Of a stretch of DNA of 64,000 nt, positions 1 through 8,616 are shown piece after piece. Source of the DNA: CAIJXB01 sp964439595 (GTDB lineage Bacteria; Chlamydiota; Chlamydiia; Chlamydiales; Rhabdochlamydiaceae); assembly GCA_964439595.1 (NCBI GenBank), contig CAYTOK010000007.1, forward strand, positions 34,950 to 98,949, read 5' to 3'. The notes beneath the pieces were generated by a model, which was not told the origin of the DNA, did no database searches, and saw only the letters and a list, made by a program, of their open reading frames with translations. A program made the position numbers and the translations under genes. Within the stretch, counting starts at the first letter, position 1, and every line of letters begins with the position of its first letter.

Positions 1-1
1 G

Positions 2-469
2 CAGTTTAGTCTTTTCCGTGCTGTGCATCAAGGGGCTGTATTGATAGATGTGCCGGGAAGTAGTAAAGAAGAAATAATTCGCAGCACCGCTCAGATGGTT
101 TCTTCTACATTGGGATTAGATGCAGATTTAGTAGCGGAGCTTCTTTTAGATAGAGAAAGATTAATGTCTACTGCTCTTAATTATGGGATAGCAGTCCCGC
201 ATCCAAGGGAATTTATTTTAAAGGGACAAGTAGACCGTATTGTTGTTGCTTTTCCTAAAAATCCTATTGATTTTGGCGCTTTAGATGGTATGCCTGTTCA
301 TACTCTCTTTTTTTTATTTTCGTCCCAAGATAAAAATCACCTACAATTGCTTTCTAAAGTAGCTCATTTAGCTTCTCAAATAGAAACACAAGAATTTTTG
401 CGCTCTAAACCGAGTAAGGAGTCTCTTTTGGCTTTTATTAAATCTTGGGAAGCGCAGATTAGTAAGTGA
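2..469 (+). CDS. ptsN: PTS IIA (PtsN-type) protein, 5' end outside window
   Basis: C-terminal part of a PtsN/fructose-type EIIA phosphocarrier. The reading frame is open to the window edge (it reads QFSLFRAV before the GTG at 23), so the true start lies upstream. The phosphorylatable His sits in the motif GIAVPHPRE, preceded by the usual L..RE..MSTAL segment. The family accepts phosphate from HPr and normally regulates rather than transporting sugar. From memory, Chlamydia has two ptsN copies, one with an N-terminal helix-turn-helix domain; the missing N-terminus here could carry it. No sugar-permease gene is adjacent, which fits a regulatory role. Confidence 0.8.
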   Translation, partial: QFSLFRAVHQGAVLIDVPGSSKEEIIRSTAQMVSSTLGLDADLVAELLLDRERLMSTALNYGIAVPHPREFILKGQVDRIVVAFPKNPIDFGALDGMPVHTLFFLFSSQDKNHLQLLSKVAHLASQIETQEFLRSKPSKESLLAFIKSWEAQISK

Positions 470-500
470 AGACGTTTTGTTTTTTTTAATTTTTTATGAA

Positions 501-522
501 ATTACCCTGTTTTTAGGGTAAT
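501..522 (+). other. hairpin between PTS gene and permease
   Basis: Perfect 8-bp inverted repeat ATTACCCT / AGGGTAAT with a 6-nt T-rich loop, 32 nt after the PTS stop and 17 nt before the permease start. There is no T-run behind it, so it is a weak terminator candidate. It could instead be a leader hairpin or transcript-processing site of the permease. Confidence 0.35.
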
Positions 523-538
523 AAATTACACGTGGAAT

Positions 539-1987
539 ATGGCTAGAAACTTATTTATAAAAAAGTCTGTTCAAACTTTAATGAACGAAGCTGCTCAAAA
601 GCGGCATACATTTAGTCGCTCCTTAGGAGCGTTAAACCTTACAGCAATTGGTATTGGAGCTATTATTGGCGCAGGCCTTTTTGTTATAACCGGACAGGTA
701 GCTGCAGAACATGCAGGCCCCGGCGTTATTATTTCTTTTATGATTGCTGGGTTTATCTCCCTTCTTGCAGCTCTTTGCTATGCGGAATTTGCAGCATTAA
801 TCCCTGTTTCGGGAAGTGCGTATTCGTATGCCTATGTGACAATGGGTGAATTTCCTGCTTGGGTATTAGGGTGGGGTATGACCACTCAGTATCTTCTTTC
901 TGCCTGTACTGTTTCCGTGGGTTGGTCTTCTTATTTTACGAGCCTTTTAGCAGATTTTGGTCTGCACTTTCCGGCGCATTTAAATGGAGCTCCACTACTT
1001 TACGATGCTCATGGGTGGCACTTAAGCGGCTCTTGGTTTAATTTACCCGCTATGCTTATTTTAGGTTTTATGGGGATCATTATATCTACGGGAATTAAGG
1101 CAGCTGCTAGTTTTAATAACATAATGGTTGTTCTTAAACTTTCTGTTGTTGTGCTTTTTATTGGTTGTGGCGTTTTTTTTATTCAAGCGGATAATTTTAC
1201 ACCATTTATTCCTGTAAATACAGGTGTTTTTGGAGAGTATGGCTGGAGTGGGATTTTAAGAGGGGCCGGTATGCTGTTTTTCGCGTTTATTGGGTTTGAT
1301 GCACTTTCTACCCTTACTCAAGAAGCTAAAAATCCACAAAAAGACATGCCAAGGGGTATGATAGGGTCTATTTCCCTTTGTACTCTTATCTATATCGTAT
1401 TTGCTATTATTCTTCTTGGGCTTGTTAGCTATAAGCTTCTTGGGGTAGCTGATCCTATTGCTGTTGCTGTGAATGTGCTCGGGCCTAAATTTTTATGGCT
1501 GCGCTTGTTTGTAAAGGGCGCTATTTTGGCGAGCTTCACTTCCGTAATTATGGTGATGCTTTTAGGCCAGAGTCGTATTTTTTATACTATGGCTCATGAT
1601 GGGCTTTTACCAAAGAGATTAGGTAAGATTGAAGATAAGCACCATATTCCTTTATTTAGCACAATTTTAATTACTATTATCGGAATGGTTATTGCAGGCA
1701 TTTTTCCTGTGGGAATTTTAGCGAATCTTGTGAATATTTCTACTCTTATGGCTTTTGCTGTTGTTTGTTTTGGAGTGCTTCTTTTACGCTACAAACAACC
1801 GGATTTGCATAGGCCATTTAAAGTTCCTTTTATGCCATGGGTTCCTGTCATTGGGACGGTTGTTTGTGTAGGACAAATGTTGCTACTTCCCCTTGTGACT
1901 TGGATTCAGTTTATTTCTTGGCTTTTACTAGGTTGTATTGTTTATTTTAGTTATAGTATTAAACATAGTAAAGCAAGACATCACTAG
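539..1987 (+). CDS. APC-superfamily amino acid permease
   Basis: 482-aa polytopic inner-membrane transporter of the amino acid-polyamine-organocation superfamily, closest by eye to the cationic amino acid transporter (CAT)/YfnA branch. The N-terminus has a short cytoplasmic segment and then the family signature GIGAIIGAGLFVITG in TM1. A segment AALCYAEFAALIPVSGSAYSYAY (shown in parts: AEFAALIPVSG, SAYSYAY) marks TM2-3. IGFDALSTLTQEAKNPQKDMP is the conserved loop of TM6-7. About 12 TM segments are visible. Substrate is not determinable; importing host amino acids is the expected role in an intracellular bacterium. It is followed by a strong terminator, so it ends its transcription unit. Confidence 0.85.
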   Translation: MARNLFIKKSVQTLMNEAAQKRHTFSRSLGALNLTAIGIGAIIGAGLFVITGQVAAEHAGPGVIISFMIAGFISLLAALCYAEFAALIPVSGSAYSYAYVTMGEFPAWVLGWGMTTQYLLSACTVSVGWSSYFTSLLADFGLHFPAHLNGAPLLYDAHGWHLSGSWFNLPAMLILGFMGIIISTGIKAAASFNNIMVVLKLSVVVLFIGCGVFFIQADNFTPFIPVNTGVFGEYGWSGILRGAGMLFFAFIGFDALSTLTQEAKNPQKDMPRGMIGSISLCTLIYIVFAIILLGLVSYKLLGVADPIAVAVNVLGPKFLWLRLFVKGAILASFTSVIMVMLLGQSRIFYTMAHDGLLPKRLGKIEDKHHIPLFSTILITIIGMVIAGIFPVGILANLVNISTLMAFAVVCFGVLLLRYKQPDLHRPFKVPFMPWVPVIGTVVCVGQMLLLPLVTWIQFISWLLLGCIVYFSYSIKHSKARHH

Positions 1988-1997
1988 ATTTTATATG

Positions 1998-2034
1998 AAA
2001 ATCCCCCTTTTGCAGTTTAAAGGGGGATTTTTTA
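1998..2034 (+). terminator. rho-independent terminator after permease
   Basis: Inverted repeat aaaatcccccttt / aaagggggatttt with a short loop and a T-run, starting 11 nt after the permease stop. Confidence 0.85.
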
Positions 2035-2128
2035 TTTCAGTAGCTGAGTAGTAAGAGATGGAGTTTTAGGTTGTTTTCAGCAAGTTTAGAATATACTTTA
2101 CGAGAAATTTTCTTTGCTCTCGAGTCTA

Positions 2129-2332
2129 CTACTTCAATTTCCATGCAAAAAAGTTAGCAAGTACCTTAATCTCAAGTTCGTAACTATAAACCTCAGATAT
2201 TAAATTGAAGCGAAGTGCAAATCTTTTTCGTCGATTTCTATAGAGACCTGAAATAATTTTGAAATATTCCAGCATGCCCAGTACATTTTCCACTGAAACT
2301 CTTTCCGGTGAAAGGCCAGCGTTTTTTCTTGT
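2129..2332 (-). pseudogene. IS5-like (DDE_Tnp_4) transposase C-terminal remnant
   Basis: On the minus strand one frame reads NAGLSPERVSVENVLGMLEY, then FKIISGLYRNRRKRF, ALRFNLISEVYSYEL and a TAG stop at 2129. This is the conserved tail of IS5/DDE_Tnp_4 transposases (VEnviGrlK.FrilS..YRNRRkRF.LrfNLIagiYNyEL). An in-frame TAG lies at 2333-2335 and nothing of the catalytic core is seen upstream, where the neighbouring gene ends at 2379. It is a dead fragment filling the 2035-2378 gap; no terminal repeats could be identified. Confidence 0.75.
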
Positions 2333-2378
2333 CTAATGCTGTAGAGATTTGGTTGAGTTTTAAAGATCTTTAGCTTGT

Positions 2379-3908
2379 TTATGTAATAGTAGACCCTGGA
2401 AACATAATATCTAACCGTTCAGTAACAGCATTTTCTATGCTTTTGCTGATTTTCCCCTCTAAAGAGCAGCGGTCCCTTCTCCAAGCAGGTGCTATATTGG
2501 TTTTTAAATGCTCTTTCATAGATTGCATGCCGGTAATAATAGTTGTTCTAACCTCTTCTTTTTCAAGGTCAGTTAGAATAAATTCCACATTTTCTATGCG
2601 CCGGGGCGATGTTTTTCTTTCAAGCTCGGTAATAGTTTTTTTCCATGATTTCAGCATATGCGTGGAGAGTTTTATTTCCAAATTGTCAGCGCTGGCAACC
2701 TTTCTTAAAAAAGTTCCATACTTTGTGCGAAAAATAGATTCTTCACTTTCGCTTTCATCATCGTCTTCGCCTATTGTAATTTGGTTGTCAATGACATGGA
2801 ACGTAAGTTCTGCTCTTTCTTTTTCAGTAATCATGACGTTTCCCAGGTTACTTGAAATTAAATAAAGGTCGTCAAATTCTTTTTCTTCGTCGGTTGTGGG
2901 ATTTTCATTATCTAATAATTCGTATCTGGGGTCGTCTGTAAAGGCGGTAGAGATTTTGATAAAGCGGTCGTTGTTTCCTAAAATAAAATCTAAGTATGCT
3001 AAAGCCCCAGCTTGGTAAAAGCAGAAGTTTTTTTTACTTTCACTCATACTAGTGTACCTAGAGTATAAAAATTCTAAGAAATTACAACCTGGAATTGTTT
3101 CAAAAATAGCTACAGGTTTTACTTTGATGAATGTATTGAACTTACCTTCATTTAGGCTGCGAGGTGGTTCCTTCGGAATGTTATTGTCAGCGAATTGGGT
3201 GAAAATGTGCGAAATTCGACGGCCGCACTCTTCAGGGATTTCACTTCTTACGCCTGAGGAATCGCTTAAGTAGAAATTTTCAGATCTTCTTATTGCATCT
3301 GGGTCTTTTCTGCCTTGATGATGGAAAAACATTTTTGCCATAGGAACGTTAAATTGAACCTGTGGATATTTTACATTATCTAAAAAATGCGAATACACAA
3401 GATGTGAGTGAAACTCCTCACTAGTTTCCAGCCATTTGAAAAAGCCTAAAACGCGCTGCTCTCCTCTAAGGCAGTTAGCTAGCATGGAATATCCCATATT
3501 CCCATAAGAGGTTCTCTTTGTTGGGGCTTCGCCATAGTTATTTAAATCCAGTAGATATTCTTTGAATCTGGGTGCGACCGAAGTGAGTTCTGTAATGGAT
3601 TCAAAATCTTGTAGATATAAGTCTTGGATATTTAAAAAGAGGTCGCGAGTTTTTGCATCTTCTATTTTTTTTGTAATCGATTCTAATAGAATAACTACTC
3701 TATTGCGTATACTTTCTAAGTTTTGAATAGGGATCATCCGTAGGATTTTCCACGCGTTTGTTAAGGCTTTTTCTATTTTCTGGCGCTCTAGCTTTTCTAC
3801 ATCTTTCCATAGAAAGTGATGTAGTCCATCTACTCGATGAAGACTAGGAAGTTGTTGTATGAAATTTTCAATTTCATAGGAGGCTTTTACCTGTTGGATT
3901 GTAGCCAT
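2379..3908 (-). CDS. putative actin-fragmin-kinase-like protein, effector candidate
   Basis: 509 aa, no signal peptide or TM segment. Residues about 255-362 resemble the catalytic core of the actin-fragmin kinase / PI3-4-kinase-like fold: a Lys-bearing strand (FIKVKP), a hinge-like segment (VAIFETIPGCNFLEF), then YLDFILGNNDRF (Asp307, Asn313, Asp314, Arg315), which fits the catalytic loop D..i.NN.DR, and SNLGNVMIT (about 354-361) in the place of the metal-binding loop. The N-terminal half is helical and unassigned; residues 384-392 are an acidic patch. It is followed by weak spacing only and preceded by a 125-aa gene ending 4 bp upstream, so the two are probably co-transcribed. The kinase assignment is from motif reading; a non-kinase effector is possible. 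Confidence 0.45.
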   Translation of the reverse strand: MATIQQVKASYEIENFIQQLPSLHRVDGLHHFLWKDVEKLERQKIEKALTNAWKILRMIPIQNLESIRNRVVILLESITKKIEDAKTRDLFLNIQDLYLQDFESITELTSVAPRFKEYLLDLNNYGEAPTKRTSYGNMGYSMLANCLRGEQRVLGFFKWLETSEEFHSHLVYSHFLDNVKYPQVQFNVPMAKMFFHHQGRKDPDAIRRSENFYLSDSSGVRSEIPEECGRRISHIFTQFADNNIPKEPPRSLNEGKFNTFIKVKPVAIFETIPGCNFLEFLYSRYTSMSESKKNFCFYQAGALAYLDFILGNNDRFIKISTAFTDDPRYELLDNENPTTDEEKEFDDLYLISSNLGNVMITEKERAELTFHVIDNQITIGEDDDESESEESIFRTKYGTFLRKVASADNLEIKLSTHMLKSWKKTITELERKTSPRRIENVEFILTDLEKEEVRTTIITGMQSMKEHLKTNIAPAWRRDRCSLEGKISKSIENAVTERLDIMFPGSTIT

Positions 3909-3912
3909 GTTT

Positions 3913-4257
3913 TTAAGAAGCCTCAGTTTCTAGTGATTTCTTTGCTTTTTCAAGAGAGTCAATAAGAGGTGTTTTTCGAAATGATTCTAAAGAAGGTATA
4001 TCTAAAAGCTGTTTCCCGAGATCTTGAATTACTTCCGTATTGGAGGGGGAGTTTAAAATAGAACCTTTTATTTTAAGGCTTTTTTCGGCATCTTCAGATA
4101 GCGGCACTACCTGTATTAAATAATAATGTACTGACTTTAGACAGTCTCGGACGCGTTGATTTTGTATTTCTGCCACGAAGATAGGGTCCTGTTCGTCAAA
4201 ACTTCCAAATGGCGGGGATTCGCTTAGGTAAAATGAGGGAGATGTTGGTGAAATCAT
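3913..4257 (-). CDS. hypothetical protein paired with kinase-like gene
   Basis: About 114 aa from the ATG at 4257, which has AAAAGGA eight bases upstream; a TTG 33 nt further out lacks a ribosome binding site. Product is soluble, with a Ser/Pro-rich start (MISPTSPSFYLSESPP) and a helical, leucine-rich second half. No family recognised. It sits 4 bp from the 509-aa kinase-like gene, so it may be a secretion chaperone or partner for it, but that is inference from position and size only. Confidence 0.6.
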   Translation of the reverse strand: MISPTSPSFYLSESPPFGSFDEQDPIFVAEIQNQRVRDCLKSVHYYLIQVVPLSEDAEKSLKIKGSILNSPSNTEVIQDLGKQLLDIPSLESFRKTPLIDSLEKAKKSLETEAS

Positions 4258-4353
4258 TAGTAAATTCCTTTTTTTTATTACTATTTGCAACTATTTTACA
4301 TGTTTTAGATATATTTATTCAACAGGGTTTTTAAAAATAAATACTTATCTTTT

Positions 4354-4959
4354 TTAAAGATTGTTTGTTCTTTCTAAGAAAAGCTTTTCTATTTTATGAA
4401 AAACGTCTGAGGGAAGCTTTAATTCTTTTAGTGTGGCAAAGTTGGGGACTAGGGCTATTTGCTCGATGATTTTTTTTTCTATAGTAGAAATACTGTCTTC
4501 CTTTTCTTCTGGGTGATAGAGTCCTTCGTGAAGTAGAATTTTTAATTTAAAGCAGCTAGTGAGGATTTTAGGACAAGAAAAGAAAGGGATTTGTCTTAGA
4601 AATGTAGAAAGTAGTGCATATAAATGGGGGGCAGGTTTTCCAGGTAGTTGTAAGGGGATTAAGGTGTCGTATAGGGAAAGGGCTGTTTCCAGGTTTGAGA
4701 GGTTATCTCTTAAAGGAAGGTTTAAATTTATAATAGAACCTTCTTGAAAGAGTAAAAGGTCGGATCTACCTTTTGAAAAAACAAATTCAGCTTCGCAAAA
4801 AGGCATGGTAAAGGGGAGTTTATGAGATCCTTTGGAGCTAAGACCTTTGATAATCATAGAGGCGATTCCAAGTTCTCCGGAAAATAACGTGAGAATTTTT
4901 TGACATTCTTGATAGGGGATTGATTTTATTACAATAGCTTTGATCGAATGAAATTGCAT
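4354..4959 (-). CDS. recO: DNA repair protein RecO
   Basis: 201 aa. The N-terminal OB-fold is visible: AIVIKSIPYQECQKILTLFS, then GELGIASMIIKGLSS, the usual RecO pattern ('alVL+..y.E.d.iltlfT..G....vakGar'). The rest is the alpha-helical domain. Chlamydial RecO proteins are shorter than the 240 aa of E. coli. RecO loads RecA on SSB-coated single-stranded DNA with RecR in gap repair. A terminator lies between it and the upstream peptidase gene. Zinc-finger cysteines found in some RecO proteins are not evident. Confidence 0.8.
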   Translation of the reverse strand: MQFHSIKAIVIKSIPYQECQKILTLFSGELGIASMIIKGLSSKGSHKLPFTMPFCEAEFVFSKGRSDLLLFQEGSIINLNLPLRDNLSNLETALSLYDTLIPLQLPGKPAPHLYALLSTFLRQIPFFSCPKILTSCFKLKILLHEGLYHPEEKEDSISTIEKKIIEQIALVPNFATLKELKLPSDVFHKIEKLFLERTNNL

Positions 4960-4973
4960 GGGCTCACGGGCTG

Positions 4974-5005
4974 AAAAACACCCACTTGCGACAGGTGGGT
5001 GTTTT
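4974..5005 (-). terminator. terminator after S10 peptidase gene
   Basis: Inverted repeat aaaacaccca / tgggtgtttt with a 10-12 nt loop; read on the minus strand it ends in TTTTT. It lies 8 nt beyond the peptidase stop and 15 nt before recO. Confidence 0.8.
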
Positions 5006-5012
5006 ATTATTA

Positions 5013-6509
5013 TTATTTTTTGGAGGAAAGTGTTTTCTGATAAAAATCTACCAGATCTTTTTTTAACTCTAAAAGTGTGCTTGGACAGGTATACATCATG
5101 TGTCCACCTTGATAGTTTTTTATGGTTATATGGTCTTTTAAAGAAGAGTCGAGTCCTAGATGGTTGAATGTATATTCTGTCGCAAAAAAAGGAGTCGCTA
5201 AATCGAAATAACCGCTGCCGACAAAAACTTCTATGGCTGTATTTTTCGTCATGGTGCTTCTTAGCGTTTCAGAGACATCAAGATAATGGTTAGAACAACC
5301 AAAATCCCAGGGAAATACATTAGTTAGCACTTTGTAATCCATGTCTGTCACCCATTTTAGATCATTTTGTAAATAATGGTTAAGAGTTGCTGTGAAAGCC
5401 CCAATTAAAGAAAAGCTGGGGTCGTATTCGATAGAGGCTCCAGTTGCTGTTTTGTCTATTCCCGTTGTACAAGCATCAAAGCGCCCGATGGTTTGTTTTT
5501 GTTCTCTTAAGAGTTCTTTAGCAAAGGAAAACATATCTACGCGTAGATTGCTTTTATCAATGTAATCAGCAGATATTCCTGTGAATTTTGCTAGATCTTT
5601 TGTGACTTTTTCTTTTTCTTTTTCTGTTAAAAGGTCTCCTTTAAATAAAGCTTGAGAGTAGTCGGAGATGACAAATTCTTTGGCTTTTTGTAGGGTATCT
5701 AGGAAGTTTTCCTGGAGCTCAGGTGAGAGTTTCTTGTGATAAAAGGCCGCTGCTGTATAGCTTGGAAGGAAGAGGAGGTAAGGTAGATCATTGTTGTTAT
5801 TAAAGTCTATGGATTGGAAATTTAACACAGAAGAGATAAGAACAAGACCGTTGATATATATGTATTCTTTATCGTGAAGATAACCGGCAAGACCGGCAGC
5901 TCTTGTAGTGCCATAACTTTCTCCTAAAAGAAATTTGGGAGACTCCCATCTATTAAATTTAGATAAATATAGACGGATAAATTCTCCAATGGATTCAATG
6001 TCTGCTTCTACTCCATAAAAGTCCTTAGCATCTTTTTGGGGGATAGCCCTACTGTATCCTGTGGATACTGGGTCGATAAAAACAAGATCGGTGATATCTA
6101 AAATAGAAGAGCTATTATCAACGAGACGGTAGGGCGGGAGAGCTTTCAGCGTCTCATCGAGATAAACTTTTTTAGGTCCGGCAAAACCTAAGTGGAGCCA
6201 TACTGAAGAAGATCCAGGCCCCCCATTGAAACAAAATGTAATGGGTCTTGTAGCTAGATCTGTCCCTTTTTTAGTATAACTAGTAAAAAATAGGTTGGCT
6301 TTTTCTGTGCATTCTTTTTTTAGAATTAAAGAGCCCACGGTTGCTTTATAGGGAATTAGCTTGCCTCCAATGGTAATCTCATGCTCTGTTTCAGAGAAAG
6401 CTTCTTTAGGTTCACAATCTTTATTTTCAGTTGCTTTAACTTCCTCTACATAACCGAGGTTTCCAATAAAGAAAAAGAGGGGGAATATTATGTATTTAAC
6501 GTATCTCAT
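5013..6509 (-). CDS. S10 family serine carboxypeptidase-like protein
   Basis: About 498 aa. The start at 6509 (MRYVKYIIFPLFFFIGNLGY) is preferred because AAGGA lies nine bases upstream; a TTG 21 nt further out has no such site. The N-terminus is a signal peptide, so it is exported. S10 landmarks are present: oxyanion motif FNGGPGSSSVW, nucleophile GESYGTTRAAGLAGYL, catalytic Asp in DLATPFFATEY, catalytic His in GGHMMY. The family cleaves C-terminal residues at acidic pH and is best known from eukaryotic lysosomes and vacuoles, with scattered bacterial members. A role on host peptides in the acidic inclusion or in peptide scavenging is inference. Flanked downstream by a strong terminator. Confidence 0.85.
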   Translation of the reverse strand: MRYVKYIIFPLFFFIGNLGYVEEVKATENKDCEPKEAFSETEHEITIGGKLIPYKATVGSLILKKECTEKANLFFTSYTKKGTDLATRPITFCFNGGPGSSSVWLHLGFAGPKKVYLDETLKALPPYRLVDNSSSILDITDLVFIDPVSTGYSRAIPQKDAKDFYGVEADIESIGEFIRLYLSKFNRWESPKFLLGESYGTTRAAGLAGYLHDKEYIYINGLVLISSVLNFQSIDFNNNNDLPYLLFLPSYTAAAFYHKKLSPELQENFLDTLQKAKEFVISDYSQALFKGDLLTEKEKEKVTKDLAKFTGISADYIDKSNLRVDMFSFAKELLREQKQTIGRFDACTTGIDKTATGASIEYDPSFSLIGAFTATLNHYLQNDLKWVTDMDYKVLTNVFPWDFGCSNHYLDVSETLRSTMTKNTAIEVFVGSGYFDLATPFFATEYTFNHLGLDSSLKDHITIKNYQGGHMMYTCPSTLLELKKDLVDFYQKTLSSKK

Positions 6510-6642
6510 GAAAAAATCCTTTTGGTGCAAATAAACCTTAATAGGGGCAAGTTAACAGATATATCACATTGTTAGAAAAGAGTACAAGGTTCTCTTTTTT
6601 AGGTGGAAAGGTAATAGAATATTGCAGGGCAATAGTAAGGCG

Positions 6643-6867
6643 TTATAGCAAATCTAGAGAACCATCTTCTTCATGTAAAAAATGGTGATCTAGAACTTGA
6701 TCGGCTCTTAGACGTTTTTGAGGATCCGTCGCTAGCATTTGTTCTATTAGGTGAAGTGCAAGGGTGCTTTGCCCAGGATTATCCGAGTTGTTAAAAGATG
6801 CTGTTTGCATTATTGAAGGTAGGGTATCGACTCTAGGTCTTTTTTTTGGCATTTTGCTGTATGTGCT
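6643..6867 (-). pseudogene. detached C-terminal tail of the kinase-pseudokinase gene
   Basis: In the same frame as the upstream kinase gene, separated only by its TAA at 6868-6870. The frame continues STYSKMPKKRPRVDTLPS and then LIEQMLATDPQKRLRADQVL, which is kinase subdomain XI, the end of the C-lobe. A single C-to-T change (CAA to TAA) would explain the interruption. An ATG at 6852 has no convincing ribosome binding site. So this is the untranslated (or read-through) end of the second kinase domain, not a separate gene. Confidence 0.75.
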
Positions 6868-8580
6868 TTATCCCTTTGAAGAGATTTGGCTTATTAAATC
6901 TGGATCATAGGGGAAGCCTAGTGTTTCTATATGGCGATAAATTAACGCTTGATCTATGTCTTCGTCTTCTTTAGAGACGGGAAAAAGTATTTTTGTTGTG
7001 CAGAGTTTTGCAATTACGGTCGCAAACGCCCAAACATCGTTTTGAGTGGTAAGCGGTATTTCTAAAAGAGCCTCGGGACTTTTGTTTTCGATGTCACCGA
7101 GAATCTTTGAAGTCCTGATATTTTCGGGGGCTTCGAAGGTGAAAATGGCTAAGCTAAAGTTGGCTATTTTAATATGATCACCGCTTTTATCAATTAATAT
7201 ACAACTAGTATTAATATTTCTGTGAATAATTGTATTTTCATTTAAATGCATTAAAGCTTTAGCTATTTGATATGTAAATCTCTTTATTTTATTTAAAGTT
7301 AGGCTGTTTTGTGATAAATACTCTTCAAGACTTGTCTTGAGGGGTTCTAGAACTAAACCTATCGAATCAATTTTTAAAGGGATTATTCCTTTTGTTTGAA
7401 TAATGTGAGGGTGATTACGCAGGGATAGTAACATGGTAGCTTCGTGGATAACAGATGTTTCTGCTCTTTTTGTTAAGCTAATTTTCCATACCTGTGATTT
7501 TGTGCCATGTGATACCAGGTAGATTTTTTTAAAAGAGCCTGATTTAAGAAGGGTTAGTGTGGGAGGAACTATCTTTGTCGCTGAAGAGCTAGTAGAAGCA
7601 AGAGGGGGAGTTGTTGATGTTGGGGTTGTACTTGCAGATGAAGTTGAAGGAGTTATTTTTATCGCAAAAGGAGATGTTTGGATATTTTTTGCTGTGATTC
7701 TAAGCTTAGGATCGTATGTGAAGATTTGTGATAGTAGTAGTTTAAGCGATTCTATTTTTTCTAAACAGTCATCATTTTCTTTAGCTTTCTTTTCAATGGC
7801 TTGTATTAGGACTTTTGGGCGCTCTTTAAATTCTACTACTTTAGCTCTTTGAAAGGTTTCTTGTCCGAATATAGACCCTTGTTCTATTAAAGTATTTGGA
7901 TAATTTTCGTTAAGGCTAATAATATGATTAGCTATAAGATGTTCTTCTGTTGGTTCTGAAGTTATAAAAGTGAGTTCTTTTGTGTAAAGTTCTGCTATCA
8001 CAGCCCCTAGACTCCAAACATCTATTGAAGGTGTCGGTTGAATTCTTAAAATCACTTCGGGGCTTCTGTAGGCAGGAGTTTGAACGTAACAAAAATCGGT
8101 AGTATGTTCTTTTGTTTTTTTAGTAAACGAAGATATTCCAAAATCACATAGTTTAATGGATTCCCCACAGGAAGAGACAAGGATGTTTTGGGGTTTAATA
8201 TCGCCGTGGATTACTTCATGTTCAGCTAAAAATGTCAGTCCTTTTGCTATTTGCCATGTAAAGTGGCTGATTTTTTCTAAAGATAGCTTGTCTGGGTGCT
8301 TAGTAGAGTACTTCTTGAGATCGAATCCTAATAATTCTAAGATTAAGCCAATGTTAGCATCTTGGGTTCTTCGTATTCCAAACGGTCTTATTATATGGGA
8401 AGAACTGAAGTTCTGCTTTTGAATTAAAAAATGAAGGATCACAAATTCTTTCTTGATTGATTCTAAGTAAAAGCTATCTCTATGTTCTGGTACTTTTAAA
8501 GCGAATTTTTCCTGGTTGCTTTTGTCAATTATTTCGTGTACGGTTCCAAAAGAGCCTTTCCCTAAAGTTATTGCTGACAT
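6868..8580 (-). CDS. tandem Ser/Thr protein kinase plus pseudokinase, truncated by in-frame stop
   Basis: About 570 aa from the ATG at 8580 (GGAG five bases upstream; an ATG at 8616 has no such site). Domain 1 (about 5-310) is a complete eukaryote-type kinase: glycine loop LGKGSFGTV, Lys29 in FALK, catalytic loop HGDIKPQN (Asp127), CDFG (Asp146), and YRSPEVI, with a CMGC/DYRK flavour. A Ser/Thr/Pro linker (about 310-338) follows. Domain 2 (about 345-570) keeps a glycine-rich turn and Lys but has HRNIN instead of HRD and NFS instead of DFG, so it should be catalytically dead. It ends at TAA 6868 before subdomain XI; the missing tail follows in frame. Probably a secreted effector that phosphorylates host proteins; no signal peptide is seen. 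Confidence 0.8.
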   Translation of the reverse strand: MSAITLGKGSFGTVHEIIDKSNQEKFALKVPEHRDSFYLESIKKEFVILHFLIQKQNFSSSHIIRPFGIRRTQDANIGLILELLGFDLKKYSTKHPDKLSLEKISHFTWQIAKGLTFLAEHEVIHGDIKPQNILVSSCGESIKLCDFGISSFTKKTKEHTTDFCYVQTPAYRSPEVILRIQPTPSIDVWSLGAVIAELYTKELTFITSEPTEEHLIANHIISLNENYPNTLIEQGSIFGQETFQRAKVVEFKERPKVLIQAIEKKAKENDDCLEKIESLKLLLSQIFTYDPKLRITAKNIQTSPFAIKITPSTSSASTTPTSTTPPLASTSSSATKIVPPTLTLLKSGSFKKIYLVSHGTKSQVWKISLTKRAETSVIHEATMLLSLRNHPHIIQTKGIIPLKIDSIGLVLEPLKTSLEEYLSQNSLTLNKIKRFTYQIAKALMHLNENTIIHRNINTSCILIDKSGDHIKIANFSLAIFTFEAPENIRTSKILGDIENKSPEALLEIPLTTQNDVWAFATVIAKLCTTKILFPVSKEDEDIDQALIYRHIETLGFPYDPDLISQISSKG

Positions 8581-8616
8581 GCTTTCTCCGTCTGTTTTTA
8601 AAAACATTTTCAACAT

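Noticed and set aside
6643..6852. Separate 69-aa gene
   Set aside because: It is in the frame of the upstream kinase gene and encodes kinase subdomain XI, so it is the cut-off tail.
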